Below, one piece after another: positions 17,748 to 26,576 of a stretch of 38,761 nt of DNA. The stretch lies in contig JAQBRJ010000015.1 in NCBI GenBank assembly GCA_028286545.1, positions 1-38,761 of the forward strand. Direction: 5' to 3'. The DNA comes from Parcubacteria group bacterium (GTDB lineage: Bacteria; Patescibacteriota; Minisyncoccia; Phycocordibacterales; Phycocordibacteraceae). The notes under the pieces are model-generated. The model had not been told where the DNA came from. It saw only the letters and a program-made list of their open reading frames with translations, and did no database searches. The first letter of the stretch is position 1; each line of letters opens with the position of its first letter. The position numbers and the translations under genes were made by a program.

Positions 17748-17775
17748 TATTGCAGTTCCAATAGCGTGCATGAGT
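17748..17775 (+). repeat. 28-nt imperfect direct repeat, left copy
   Basis: TATTGCAGTTCCAATAGCGTGCATGAGT; 25 of 28 identical to 19565-19592. Confidence 0.75.
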
Positions 17776-17796
17776 GCGCGCCAACGTTAGAAACAA

Positions 17797-17826
17797 AGAA
17801 AGACCGTCCGAAAGGGCGGTCTTTCT
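17797..17826. terminator. Strong hairpin with GAAA loop, terminator-like
   Basis: AGAAAGACCGTCC-GAAA-GGGCGGTCTTTCT, 13 bp with one G.T wobble. Confidence 0.6.
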
Positions 17827-17842
17827 GGTTCAAACGGATGAG

Positions 17843-17871
17843 TTGACTATATCTACTTTGTATGGTATTTA
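17843..17871 (+). promoter_or_regulatory. Sigma70-like promoter for the 18051 gene
   Basis: TTGACT, 17-nt spacer, TATTTA. Confidence 0.55.
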
Positions 17872-17961
17872 TATATTTGGCCATTTGGTCCTTAACAATG
17901 GAGGTTAGCATGCGACGAATATGTTAGGGCTGTAGCCCCATAACGCACCAGAAGAGATTTG

Positions 17962-18046
17962 ATTCTCCTCAATAATTGGTGCGTCAGCGCACCAATTATT
18001 CCCAATCGGAGCGACCGGTCTTTCGAAGGCCGCCGCGGAGGAGAAT
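17962..18046 (+). promoter_or_regulatory. Structured 5' leader with anti-SD/SD helix enclosing two hairpins
   Basis: ATTCTCCTC (17962-17970) is the exact reverse complement of GAGGAGAAT (18038-18046); between them a perfect 13-bp hairpin (17971-18000) and CGGTCTT-tcg-AAGGCCG. Confidence 0.55.
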
Positions 18047-18050
18047 TGCT

Positions 18051-19463
18051 ATGAACACGAATCGCAAGAACGAATCGCCTGTTGGTCTGCCTCGGGAAAT
18101 TGAGGTCACGATTCAACAGGGCAGGCACCCGAAGACGGGTCTGTCGCAGTGGACGGGAAGCTATCAGCTGGAAGCGCCTTACAGCGCCGACAGCGTCAAA
18201 ACTTCCAATCCCTTTGCCGCAGCACTGGGTCACCTTATCGATCCGGAACCGATCACCGTCAAGGTGGTCGTCAACGAGAAAGAGTGGAGTGGCCCGCTTG
18301 CAGAAGGCGAGATCTGGATGGTTCAGCCGAACAATTACCTGCCGGATTCCAAGATCATGTTCGCTGACGCGCTCTATCGGGCAAAAAACTCGCCCGTTGT
18401 GCGCGACTCATCGTGGATGCATCCCATGGTACTCGACATGTTCGAGCGCATGGCATGGGATATCCGCAGCGTCAGCTGTGGAGGACTGATCAAACTCGGC
18501 GCCTGGCGCTGGGAAGATCGGCACGTGTTCGAGAGCGGGCGATCGGTAAAGCCGCATCGTTCATTCAAAGAAACGCGTGAGGGTGGTCTTAAGGCTATTC
18601 GTTCCGAAGCCGGCTGGCTCCATCTCACGATCGAGTTCGGCAAAGAAGCGCCGACCGAAGAAGATTACTACCATTACGAGTATTGGACGGAAGAGTTCGT
18701 TATTCCGCTTCATGAGTGTAAGCCCAACTGGACCTACCTGCATGATTTCTCGGGTCCTTACGAGGTCGGTCATACCATCTACGTCGACAGTGGGGAAGCC
18801 TTCAGCCTCCCGCTCCTTCTCAAGGGAACGGACCGAGGGCTGGCGGGGCCATTCGATCAGAGTATGATCGGACGGCAGTTGGCCCGCGTACCTGGGTCTA
18901 TCGACTATGACGCGCTCATTACGCGCGTTCTTCCCGGATGCATCTTGAAGCTCTCCGACCGTGGAGTTGCCGAACAGGTGCGAGCGTCGAGGTGGGACTT
19001 TATTGGCGTTGTGTCCTCGGTTGCGCGCCGTGCAAACGGCGCGTGGGAAGTGATGTTCGAACAGAACACACTATGGTTCAAGTCCGGGCATGCCTGGCGT
19101 AAGCTTGGCATGCCGCATCAGAAGCGGTCATACCGAGGGGACGCGTGGACTCTGCCGAAAGAGCAGGTGCCATTCCTCGGATTTCGCTCGCTCTTGTTTC
19201 AGTCCCTTGAGTTGCCCGAGCAAACAGGCTTGGTTCCTCAGTATCAGCTCGTCCGAGACTCCGACGGCGACATCGTTGGGTTTGAGGGTGAGATGGAGCT
19301 GCGGGGTCGTCTGTGCAGCGAGCATCTACTTTCTGACGGAACCCATCCGTCCAGGAAGCGGGCTGGATCGACCTACTGCTACATCTACGATCCGTCGTCT
19401 TATGATTTCTATCCGAGCCAGTTTGATTTGCCGGAAGAACTCTGGAGGCGATTTGGACTATGA
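18051..19463 (+). CDS. Large orphan hypothetical protein (470 aa)
   Basis: SD GGAGGAG 5-10 nt before ATG (MNTNRKNESPVGLPREIEVT...), own promoter and terminator; no family recognised. Confidence 0.75.
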   Translation: MNTNRKNESPVGLPREIEVTIQQGRHPKTGLSQWTGSYQLEAPYSADSVKTSNPFAAALGHLIDPEPITVKVVVNEKEWSGPLAEGEIWMVQPNNYLPDSKIMFADALYRAKNSPVVRDSSWMHPMVLDMFERMAWDIRSVSCGGLIKLGAWRWEDRHVFESGRSVKPHRSFKETREGGLKAIRSEAGWLHLTIEFGKEAPTEEDYYHYEYWTEEFVIPLHECKPNWTYLHDFSGPYEVGHTIYVDSGEAFSLPLLLKGTDRGLAGPFDQSMIGRQLARVPGSIDYDALITRVLPGCILKLSDRGVAEQVRASRWDFIGVVSSVARRANGAWEVMFEQNTLWFKSGHAWRKLGMPHQKRSYRGDAWTLPKEQVPFLGFRSLLFQSLELPEQTGLVPQYQLVRDSDGDIVGFEGEMELRGRLCSEHLLSDGTHPSRKRAGSTYCYIYDPSSYDFYPSQFDLPEELWRRFGL

Positions 19464-19473
19464 CTAACCTTCT

Positions 19474-19530
19474 GGGGTGCCTTTCGGCACCCCACCCCTG
19501 CTCCGTGGCGAAATCCACGGAGCATTTTTG
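19474..19530 (+). terminator. Tandem hairpin terminator
   Basis: GGGGTGCC-tttc-GGCACCCC, then TGCTCCGTGG...CCACGGAGCA-TTTTTG. Confidence 0.85.
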
Positions 19531-19564
19531 TATTTGGAATAAAGATCGAGTCTCTTTCTTTCTG

Positions 19565-19592
19565 TATTGCAGTTCCAACAGCGTCCACGAGT
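19565..19592 (+). repeat. 28-nt imperfect direct repeat, right copy
   Basis: TATTGCAGTTCCAACAGCGTCCACGAGT; see 17748-17775. Confidence 0.75.
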
Positions 19593-19652
19593 TCGTGGAA
19601 CCGCAGTAGAACCTGGTCCGTATAGCACGTAAGCACGTTATACTAGTCGCAT

Positions 19653-21530
19653 ATGCCTCCTGAAGCTGAGAAATCCGCCCTCGACTCCCTTAACGAGCGA
19701 CTATACCGCCCAACCCCGACTGCTGCAGCCGGCGTGCCTGAATATTCTAATCAAGCACAAACCGAACAATACGGTTGGACGCCCCCACCCCCACCCCCTC
19801 CGCCAAAGCCGCATATGTCGTGGACGCTGCGTTTCCTCATTGGTACTGGCATATTTTTCGTACTCGCCGGAGCTGTTGCAGCTGCGCTCGTTATCTATGG
19901 TGGCCGTTCTATTTCAAGTGATCACGTTGTCATAACCATCACGACGCCGTCACCAACGATTGCGAGTGGAGATACGGTACCTATTGTCATCACCGTACAC
20001 AATGGAAACCCAACGGCGATGAACGACGCAAATCTCTATGTAACACTCCCGCCAGGCACGCGCGATGGTACCGATGCGAATACCGCACTTCCTCAATATG
20101 CCGATACCCTTGGCACCGTGGACGCAGGAGGGGATTCAACGAGAACCGTACAAGCGAAACTCTTTGGTACCGAGCACCAGGTGTTACAAATTCCTGTGCG
20201 CGTTGAGTACCATGTGACTGGCTCGAGTGCGTTGTATGTCGCAAACAAACAATACGAAGTGACTGTCTCTACGTCACCGATTAGCGTACAAGTGCAAACA
20301 CTTTCTGAAAGTGCATCGGGTCAGCCACTAACGCTTTCGGTAATCGTGCGCTCGAATGCCACAACACCACTCAATGATCTTTCCGTTGTTGCAGAGTTTC
20401 CGTTTGGATTTTCGCTTACGTCTGCAACACCAAAGCCAGCGCAAGGTTCCTACTTTGTCCTAGGTGCACTTGCTCCTGGCGAAGAGAAGGTCATAAAGAT
20501 AACAGGTGTGCTTACCGGCGAGAGTGCCGACCAGCGTGTTTTCCGCTTTACAGCCGGAAGTGCAAATCCTGACGGCACCAGCACGCTCGGCGTCACGTAT
20601 TCAAATGGCAGCGCTACAGTGTCGCTGACAAAACCATTCCTCGCCACGTCGCTCTCACTTAATGGTCAGGCTGCAGACGCCGCTACCGCAATTCCTGGCG
20701 CCACGTTCTCAGCACTTCTTTCGTGGCAGAACAGTCTCACGGTGCCTCTTACTGACGCAAACATTCAAGTCGCGCTTTCCGGAAATGCACTCGATACGTC
20801 AGCCATTAAAGGTGGTACGGGTTTCTATCGCTCAAGCGACAAGACGGTAATCTTTTCGAAAGATACGAATGGTTCGCTTGCTACGCTACAGGCAGGGGAT
20901 AGCGGTGTCGGGTCGTTCTCATTTGCGGTGAAATCAGAGTCGCAACTCGCTGGTGTTACAAACCCTTCGGTCACTCTCACGGTCTCTGCGACAGGAAAAT
21001 ATTCCCAACAAGGTAATGCTCCTCAGTCATTGACCTCGACACTTACGCGCACGATAAAAATAAATACGAACGTCGCTCTTACGTCTACGCTCTCTCGTAC
21101 GGGCGGAAGCGTTGCAAATACAGGCCCCGTTCCACCAAAGGCAGGCACTGAAACTACATACACGGTTCAGCTGTCGGCACGCAATTCACTTAATTCCGTG
21201 GGTGGTGCGAAAATGACCGCCGTACTGCCGGCGTATGTACGTTTCGTTGCTCCGCAGCTGGCAGCTGGCGCCTCCAACCCTATAACGTATGATGATTCGA
21301 GCCGAACCGTTACCTGGAACGTCGGCGACGTGAACCCAAAGGCCACCGCAACGGCAAGCTTCCAGATCGCATTCTTGCCAAGCACGTCCCAAAACGGTAC
21401 AAGTCCTATAGTGCTTGGAACGCAGACTTTTACCGGAATCGACCGCTTTACGCAGTCGCAGGTAACGTCGACTGCGCCCGCGCTCACGTCTGAGCTTCCA
21501 AACAACGCATCATCTGGCATCGTTCACTAA
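19653..21530 (+). CDS. Membrane-anchored, proline-rich surface protein with DUF11/Ig-like repeat character
   Basis: N-terminal P8 tract, single TM 'FLIGTGIFFVLAGAVAAALVIYGG', Ser/Thr-rich beta-type extracellular region. Confidence 0.75.
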   Translation: MPPEAEKSALDSLNERLYRPTPTAAAGVPEYSNQAQTEQYGWTPPPPPPPPKPHMSWTLRFLIGTGIFFVLAGAVAAALVIYGGRSISSDHVVITITTPSPTIASGDTVPIVITVHNGNPTAMNDANLYVTLPPGTRDGTDANTALPQYADTLGTVDAGGDSTRTVQAKLFGTEHQVLQIPVRVEYHVTGSSALYVANKQYEVTVSTSPISVQVQTLSESASGQPLTLSVIVRSNATTPLNDLSVVAEFPFGFSLTSATPKPAQGSYFVLGALAPGEEKVIKITGVLTGESADQRVFRFTAGSANPDGTSTLGVTYSNGSATVSLTKPFLATSLSLNGQAADAATAIPGATFSALLSWQNSLTVPLTDANIQVALSGNALDTSAIKGGTGFYRSSDKTVIFSKDTNGSLATLQAGDSGVGSFSFAVKSESQLAGVTNPSVTLTVSATGKYSQQGNAPQSLTSTLTRTIKINTNVALTSTLSRTGGSVANTGPVPPKAGTETTYTVQLSARNSLNSVGGAKMTAVLPAYVRFVAPQLAAGASNPITYDDSSRTVTWNVGDVNPKATATASFQIAFLPSTSQNGTSPIVLGTQTFTGIDRFTQSQVTSTAPALTSELPNNASSGIVH

Positions 21531-21539
21531 TTATTTTTT

Positions 21540-22943
21540 ATGGAGAAAAATCCCGTCACCCTTGAAGCTATCGTCTCGCTCTGTAAGCGTCGCGGTTTTG
21601 TCTTTCCTGGCTCTGAGATTTATGGCGGGCTTGCGGGTATCTATGACTTCGGGCCACGAGGAGTCGAGCTTTTAAATAATCTTAAGCGTGAGTGGTGGAA
21701 AGCAAACGTATACGACAACGAAAACTATTTCGGTCTTGACTCTGGTATGTTTAAAAACCCAAAGGTATGGGAAGCTTCGGGCCACACCTCTGGTTTCTCT
21801 GACCCGCTTGCAGAGTGCCGTAACTGCCACGCACGAATTCGTGTTGATAAGGAACTAGGAAAGCTAGGCGTCATTGCCGATGAGAAGATGAGCGAGCAGG
21901 AAATCAATGCGCTCTTCGATGCACATCGCGACGAGATTAAATGTCCTGAATGCGGAAAGAAAGATTTCACTAAGGCGCGCGCGTTCAATCTTCTCGTGCA
22001 GTCTAATCTCGGTGATTTCACGTCCGAAGGTGCTGAGCCTGTGTATCTTCCTGGTGAAGCGTGCCAAGGAATTTATCTTGATTACAAAAACATTGTCGAT
22101 ACGATGCAGCCGAAAGTTCCATTCGGTGTGGCTCAAATAGGGAAGGCCTTTCGTAACGAGATCTCACCGCGTAACTTCCTATTCCGTACGCGCGAACTCG
22201 AACAGGCCGACACGCAGTATTTCGTAAAGCCGAATGAGAATAAAGAGGCGTTTGAGCAGATAAAACAGAATCGTTGGAACTGGTACCTTTCTATGGGAGT
22301 TCGTGAAGAAAATCTCCGTTGGCATCAGCACGAGAACCTCGTCTTCTATGCTTCTGACGCATGGGACATCGAATACAATTTCCCATCGCTTGGATTCGAC
22401 GAGCTCGAAGGTGTTCACGATCGCACCGACTACGATCTTACTCAGCACATGAAATTCTCTGGTGTTGATCTTCGCTACAACGATCCTGAAACGAACGAGA
22501 AATATATTCCATGGATTCTCGAAACATCAGTCGGTATGGGGCGCATGTTCCTTGCCGTGCTTGCCGATGCCTATCGTGAAGATGAATTGGGAGGAGAAAC
22601 ACGTGTGTACCTGGCGCTTCATCCGAAGCTCGCGCCGGTGAAGGTGATGGTCTCGCCGCTCCTCAAGAACAAGCCTGAGCTCGTGGAGAAAGCCCGCGAA
22701 GTCTATACGTCGCTTAAGAAAGTGATCCCGCAGATCGCATGGGACGACAACGGTAACATCGGTAAACGCTATCGCCGCCAAGACGAAATCGGTACACCGT
22801 TCTGCATCACCATCGACTTCGATACCCTCGGTGAGAACCCAGACCTCCTCGACACCGTCACTCTCCGTCACCGTGATACCGGCGAGCAGGAACGTCTTTC
22901 AATTGCAGAGGCTACGGAGCGCATTCGCTCGGCTATCGCTTAG
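21540..22943 (+). CDS. glyS: Glycyl-tRNA synthetase (single-chain class II)
   Basis: 'SLCKRRGFVFPGSEIYGGLAGIYDFGPRGVELLNNLKREWW', 'FGVAQIGKAFRNEISPRNFLFRTRELEQ'. Confidence 0.95.
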   Translation: MEKNPVTLEAIVSLCKRRGFVFPGSEIYGGLAGIYDFGPRGVELLNNLKREWWKANVYDNENYFGLDSGMFKNPKVWEASGHTSGFSDPLAECRNCHARIRVDKELGKLGVIADEKMSEQEINALFDAHRDEIKCPECGKKDFTKARAFNLLVQSNLGDFTSEGAEPVYLPGEACQGIYLDYKNIVDTMQPKVPFGVAQIGKAFRNEISPRNFLFRTRELEQADTQYFVKPNENKEAFEQIKQNRWNWYLSMGVREENLRWHQHENLVFYASDAWDIEYNFPSLGFDELEGVHDRTDYDLTQHMKFSGVDLRYNDPETNEKYIPWILETSVGMGRMFLAVLADAYREDELGGETRVYLALHPKLAPVKVMVSPLLKNKPELVEKAREVYTSLKKVIPQIAWDDNGNIGKRYRRQDEIGTPFCITIDFDTLGENPDLLDTVTLRHRDTGEQERLSIAEATERIRSAIA

Positions 22944-22945
22944 AT

Positions 22946-23692
22946 ATGGCAGATACTCTCCCAAAGAATACGTTCTTTGATATAAACAAACTTCCACCAG
23001 AGAAAGGCTTGCTTTTGTTCGGTCTTTCAATGAACAAACTTTTTCTTCGACAGAGTCCTGAACACTGCGTAGAGGATATCCGTCACTTTCATACTGCTAA
23101 AGTCTCCAAGCCACTTGTTGGCCTCAACTTTATTTACAGCGACTTTCTATACCTTTACAGCGATAAGCCGGCACCCGAGTTGAAAGACTCTTTCATGAAT
23201 CAGATCATCAGTCATAAAAATGGTGTTCAGAATATTCTGGAGAAGAATAATTTGGATTTCCAAATCCAACATGCTTTTAACTACATGGCGTGGGCGCAGC
23301 TGTATGTTGGTACTAAGAATTTCAACGAATTATTCAATTCTTTGAAAAAGATATATGCGGAAGACGAGCTATTTCAGAAATATATTCAAGAGGACTGCGA
23401 CACGTACGGTAGAGAAATGGGAGACAACCAGGTCAACTTCTTCTTGGAGGAAATTCTCATGTTCTATCTCCTCACGAAGAACGAGGTGAAACTACCAAAT
23501 GACTATATTGAAGGACAACAAAAATGGATTCTCTTTTGTTATCCTGGCCGACCACTGAAAAGTACAGTCTATATGTATCAACTCAATCCTTTCAAACTAG
23601 ACTGGAAGGACAACCCGTATCAAAACGCCCATTTTGATCTAGAAGCAAAGCAACTCATTGATTTCAGCAGGGTAGATTTAGAAACGTATTAA
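22946..23692 (+). CDS. Putative tRNA-dependent cyclodipeptide synthase (AlbC-like)
   Basis: 'LLLFGLSMNKLF' resembles the CDPS GxS motif; 'NFFLEEILMF' resembles AlbC 'NYVLAEAPLF'; 'LFCYPGRPL' resembles AlbC 'LCYHIDTPI'. 2-nt gap after glyS. Confidence 0.55.
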   Translation: MADTLPKNTFFDINKLPPEKGLLLFGLSMNKLFLRQSPEHCVEDIRHFHTAKVSKPLVGLNFIYSDFLYLYSDKPAPELKDSFMNQIISHKNGVQNILEKNNLDFQIQHAFNYMAWAQLYVGTKNFNELFNSLKKIYAEDELFQKYIQEDCDTYGREMGDNQVNFFLEEILMFYLLTKNEVKLPNDYIEGQQKWILFCYPGRPLKSTVYMYQLNPFKLDWKDNPYQNAHFDLEAKQLIDFSRVDLETY

Positions 23693-23700
23693 AATTAAAC

Positions 23701-23997
23701 ATGAAAGCAACCTGGAACAACAAAGTCATTGCAGAAAGTGACGAGACAATTGAGATTGAAGGCAATCAGTATTTCCCACCTGCATCAGTGAATAGAGAAT
23801 ACCTCGAGGAGAGTGCGACCACGAGCGTGTGTCTATGGAAGGGTCTCGCACATTACTACACCATCGTCGTCGACGGAGAGCGAAACGAAGATGCCGCCTG
23901 GTACTACCCAGAACCCAAAGATGGTTCTGTTGAGAAAGTAGGGAAGAATTTCACGAGTTACGTGGCGTTTTGGAAGGGTGTTCAGATATCATCCTAG
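23701..23997 (+). CDS. DUF427-like protein
   Basis: 'CLWKGLAHYYTIVVDGERNEDAAWYYPEPKDG...YVAFWKGV' matches the DUF427 pattern (WKG...Y...AAW.YPEP...YVAF). Confidence 0.75.
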   Translation: MKATWNNKVIAESDETIEIEGNQYFPPASVNREYLEESATTSVCLWKGLAHYYTIVVDGERNEDAAWYYPEPKDGSVEKVGKNFTSYVAFWKGVQISS

Positions 23998-24036
23998 TGC
24001 ACGGAAGACAGCGCGATTTGTGCTAAAATCGCCTAT

Positions 24037-25092
24037 ATGAAGCCAGACTCTTCCATCTCCATCACTTCGGGCACCTTTATACGAGCTATTATTGTTGGCG
24101 CTGTCGCATACGCGCTTTGGACGCTTCGCGGTCTCGTACTCCTTGTACTCACTGCCATTGTGATCGCGTCGGCCATTGAGCCGGGCGTTGCATTCTTGGT
24201 CCGCAATCGCATTCCACGCGTGTTGTCCGTGCTCCTCATGTATCTGACCGTCTTTGGTGCGTTCTTCGGCATCGTATATTTCTTCCTTCCACCAATCCTC
24301 GCTGATGCGCAGGGAATACTCTCAGTCATTCCTCAATATCTTGATTCTCTAAAGTTTCCGCTTAGCAGCATTCCTAATATCGATTCAGGTTCAGCAATTG
24401 CGAACGAAGCACAGTCGGCATTCCATACAGTCCTTGAGTTCCGTGGTGTATTTACGGGAACGTCAGAGAACGTCTTCAATCTCGTCGCGACCGTCTTCGG
24501 CGGAATCTTTGCCTTCGGTCTTGTTATTGTTCTTTCGTTCTACTTTGCCATGCAAGAAACAGGCATTGATGATTTTCTTCGCGTGATTACCCCCGCAGCA
24601 CAGGAAGAATATGTTGTGGGATTGTGGCTTCGTGCGAAAAAGAAGATCGGCCTTTGGATGCAGGGACAAATTCTTTCGTCACTTATTGGCGGAGTGCTTT
24701 CATATCTTGGCCTACTCATCCTCGGCGTACCGTATGCATTCTTGCTTGCGATTTTGACGGCAGCTATGATGCTCATTCCTGTCTTTGGTTCAGTTATTTC
24801 TGCACTCCCGCCTATCATCTTCGCGTATTCAACGGGCGGACTCCCGCTCGCGCTCATCGTTGCTGGCCTCTACGTGATCATTAACCAATTTGAATCGCAT
24901 ATTGTGCACCCGCTTGTGGTGAACAAGGTCGTTGGCATCCCACCGCTACTCGTTATCATCGCGCTCATTGTGGGCGGCGAACTCGCAGGGTTCCTTGGCG
25001 TACTTCTCGCTATCCCGGTCGCGGCTGCACTCCGTGAGTTCTTGAATGACTTTGATAAAGGGAAGCGGGCTGCGACGCAGATAGTTTCGTAA
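24037..25092 (+). CDS. AI-2E family transporter-like permease
   Basis: Multi-TM; 'LGVPYAFLLAILTAAMMLIPVFGSVISALPPII', 'NQFESHIVHPLVVNKVVGIPPLLVIIALIVGGELAGFLGVLLAIPVAA'. Confidence 0.88.
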   Translation: MKPDSSISITSGTFIRAIIVGAVAYALWTLRGLVLLVLTAIVIASAIEPGVAFLVRNRIPRVLSVLLMYLTVFGAFFGIVYFFLPPILADAQGILSVIPQYLDSLKFPLSSIPNIDSGSAIANEAQSAFHTVLEFRGVFTGTSENVFNLVATVFGGIFAFGLVIVLSFYFAMQETGIDDFLRVITPAAQEEYVVGLWLRAKKKIGLWMQGQILSSLIGGVLSYLGLLILGVPYAFLLAILTAAMMLIPVFGSVISALPPIIFAYSTGGLPLALIVAGLYVIINQFESHIVHPLVVNKVVGIPPLLVIIALIVGGELAGFLGVLLAIPVAAALREFLNDFDKGKRAATQIVS

Positions 25093-25103
25093 TTACTGTT
25101 GTT

Positions 25104-26540
25104 ATGGCACGATATCTCACCACCACACTGCCATACGTGAATGCCGATCCGCACATCGGTAATGCGCTTGAATTTGTTCAAGCAGATATGCTCGCACGTA
25201 CATGGAGGCTTGCTGGCGAAGATGTATTCTTTTCAAGCGGTACTGATGAGCACGGCCAGAAAATACTCCAGGCTGCAGAGAAGGCAGGGAAAGATGTGCA
25301 TGATTATGTGGATCATTACTCAAATGAGTTTAAGAAACTTGGCGAATCTTTGAATCTTTCATACGACGCCTTCATTCGCACTACTAATCCCGAGCATTAT
25401 GCAGCTGCCCAGGAAATGTGGAGGCGCTGCGACGCCAAAGGAGATATATACAAAAAGACGTATTCAGGTTTGTACTGCGTTGGCTGCGAAGCATACAAGA
25501 CGGAGAAAGAATTAACGGAAGACGGAAAGTGCGTGTTGCACCCGTCGCTTACTCCTGAAGTTATCTCAGAAGAGAATTACTTTTTCCGTTTATCGAAATA
25601 CCAGGATGCGTTGCTTGAGTATCTTTCTCGCGATGGGGTGATAGTGCCTGAGTGGCGTCGCGAAGAGGCAATCAATTTCGTAAAGGGAGGACTGGAAGAC
25701 TTTAGTATTTCACGTGAGAAGATACGACTTTCGTGGGGAGTACCGGTGCCGGGCGATGATACACAAGTTATGTACGTATGGTTCGATGCGCTCACAAACT
25801 ATATCTCTACCCTTGGCTGGCCGGGAGATGCCGACGGCTTATTTAAAAAGTTCTGGGAAGAAGGAACGACGGTGCAGGTGGCAGGAAAGGACCAGGTGCG
25901 TTTCCAGTCACTCATGTGGCAGGCGATGCTTATGTCGGCAGATATCAAGAACACCGATCAAGTTTTCTATCACGGCTTCATAAACTCTGGTGGACAGCGC
26001 ATGAGCAAATCATTGGGGAATGTTATTAGCCCATATGATCTCACTGATAAATACGGCACCGATGCTACGCGCTACCTACTTCTTCGGCATGTACATCCTG
26101 TCGAAGACTCCGACATTACCTGGGAACGCCTCGACGAGTGGTATCTCGCGAACCTTGTGAATGGTTTGGGAAACTTGGTGGCGCGCGTTATGAAACTTGC
26201 AGAGACTCATTTGGAAGAGCCCGTTGCGCGCCCCGAAGCAAGTCCGTTTACCGACGAATACTGGGCTGCTATCAATGCGTTCAATTTCCACCAAGCACTT
26301 GATTTGGTGTGGGCTCGTAATCAAGCGCTCGATGAACGCATTACCCGCGAAGAACCATTCAAATTGGTAAAGATAGACGTAGAGGCGGGGAAGTCACTCA
26401 TTGCTGAACTTGCGGTGGAGCTGTATCAAATCGGACGCCTCCTTAACCCCATCATGCCTGCAACGAATGAATTGATTAAAGCAGCTGTGCTCGCAAACAA
26501 AAAGCCAGAGAATCTATTCCCGCGAATTGAGACTGCGTAG
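25104..26540 (+). CDS. metG: Methionyl-tRNA synthetase
   Basis: 'TTLPYVNADPHIGNALEFVQADMLARTWRLAG', 'GQRMSKSLGNVISPYDL'. Confidence 0.96.
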   Translation: MARYLTTTLPYVNADPHIGNALEFVQADMLARTWRLAGEDVFFSSGTDEHGQKILQAAEKAGKDVHDYVDHYSNEFKKLGESLNLSYDAFIRTTNPEHYAAAQEMWRRCDAKGDIYKKTYSGLYCVGCEAYKTEKELTEDGKCVLHPSLTPEVISEENYFFRLSKYQDALLEYLSRDGVIVPEWRREEAINFVKGGLEDFSISREKIRLSWGVPVPGDDTQVMYVWFDALTNYISTLGWPGDADGLFKKFWEEGTTVQVAGKDQVRFQSLMWQAMLMSADIKNTDQVFYHGFINSGGQRMSKSLGNVISPYDLTDKYGTDATRYLLLRHVHPVEDSDITWERLDEWYLANLVNGLGNLVARVMKLAETHLEEPVARPEASPFTDEYWAAINAFNFHQALDLVWARNQALDERITREEPFKLVKIDVEAGKSLIAELAVELYQIGRLLNPIMPATNELIKAAVLANKKPENLFPRIETA

Positions 26541-26576
26541 CTTTCTTGCGGTGCGCTTTCATGACATAGTATTTGA

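Noticed and set aside
17976-18050. N-terminal extension of the 18051 ORF
   Set aside because: The extension is read through the hairpin and SD; the SD-positioned ATG at 18051 is the better start.
17748-19592. Integron attC sites flanking a gene cassette
   Set aside because: GTTAG occurs near 17786 but no convincing R''/L''/L'/R' arrangement was found, and the gene has its own promoter; kept only as direct repeats.
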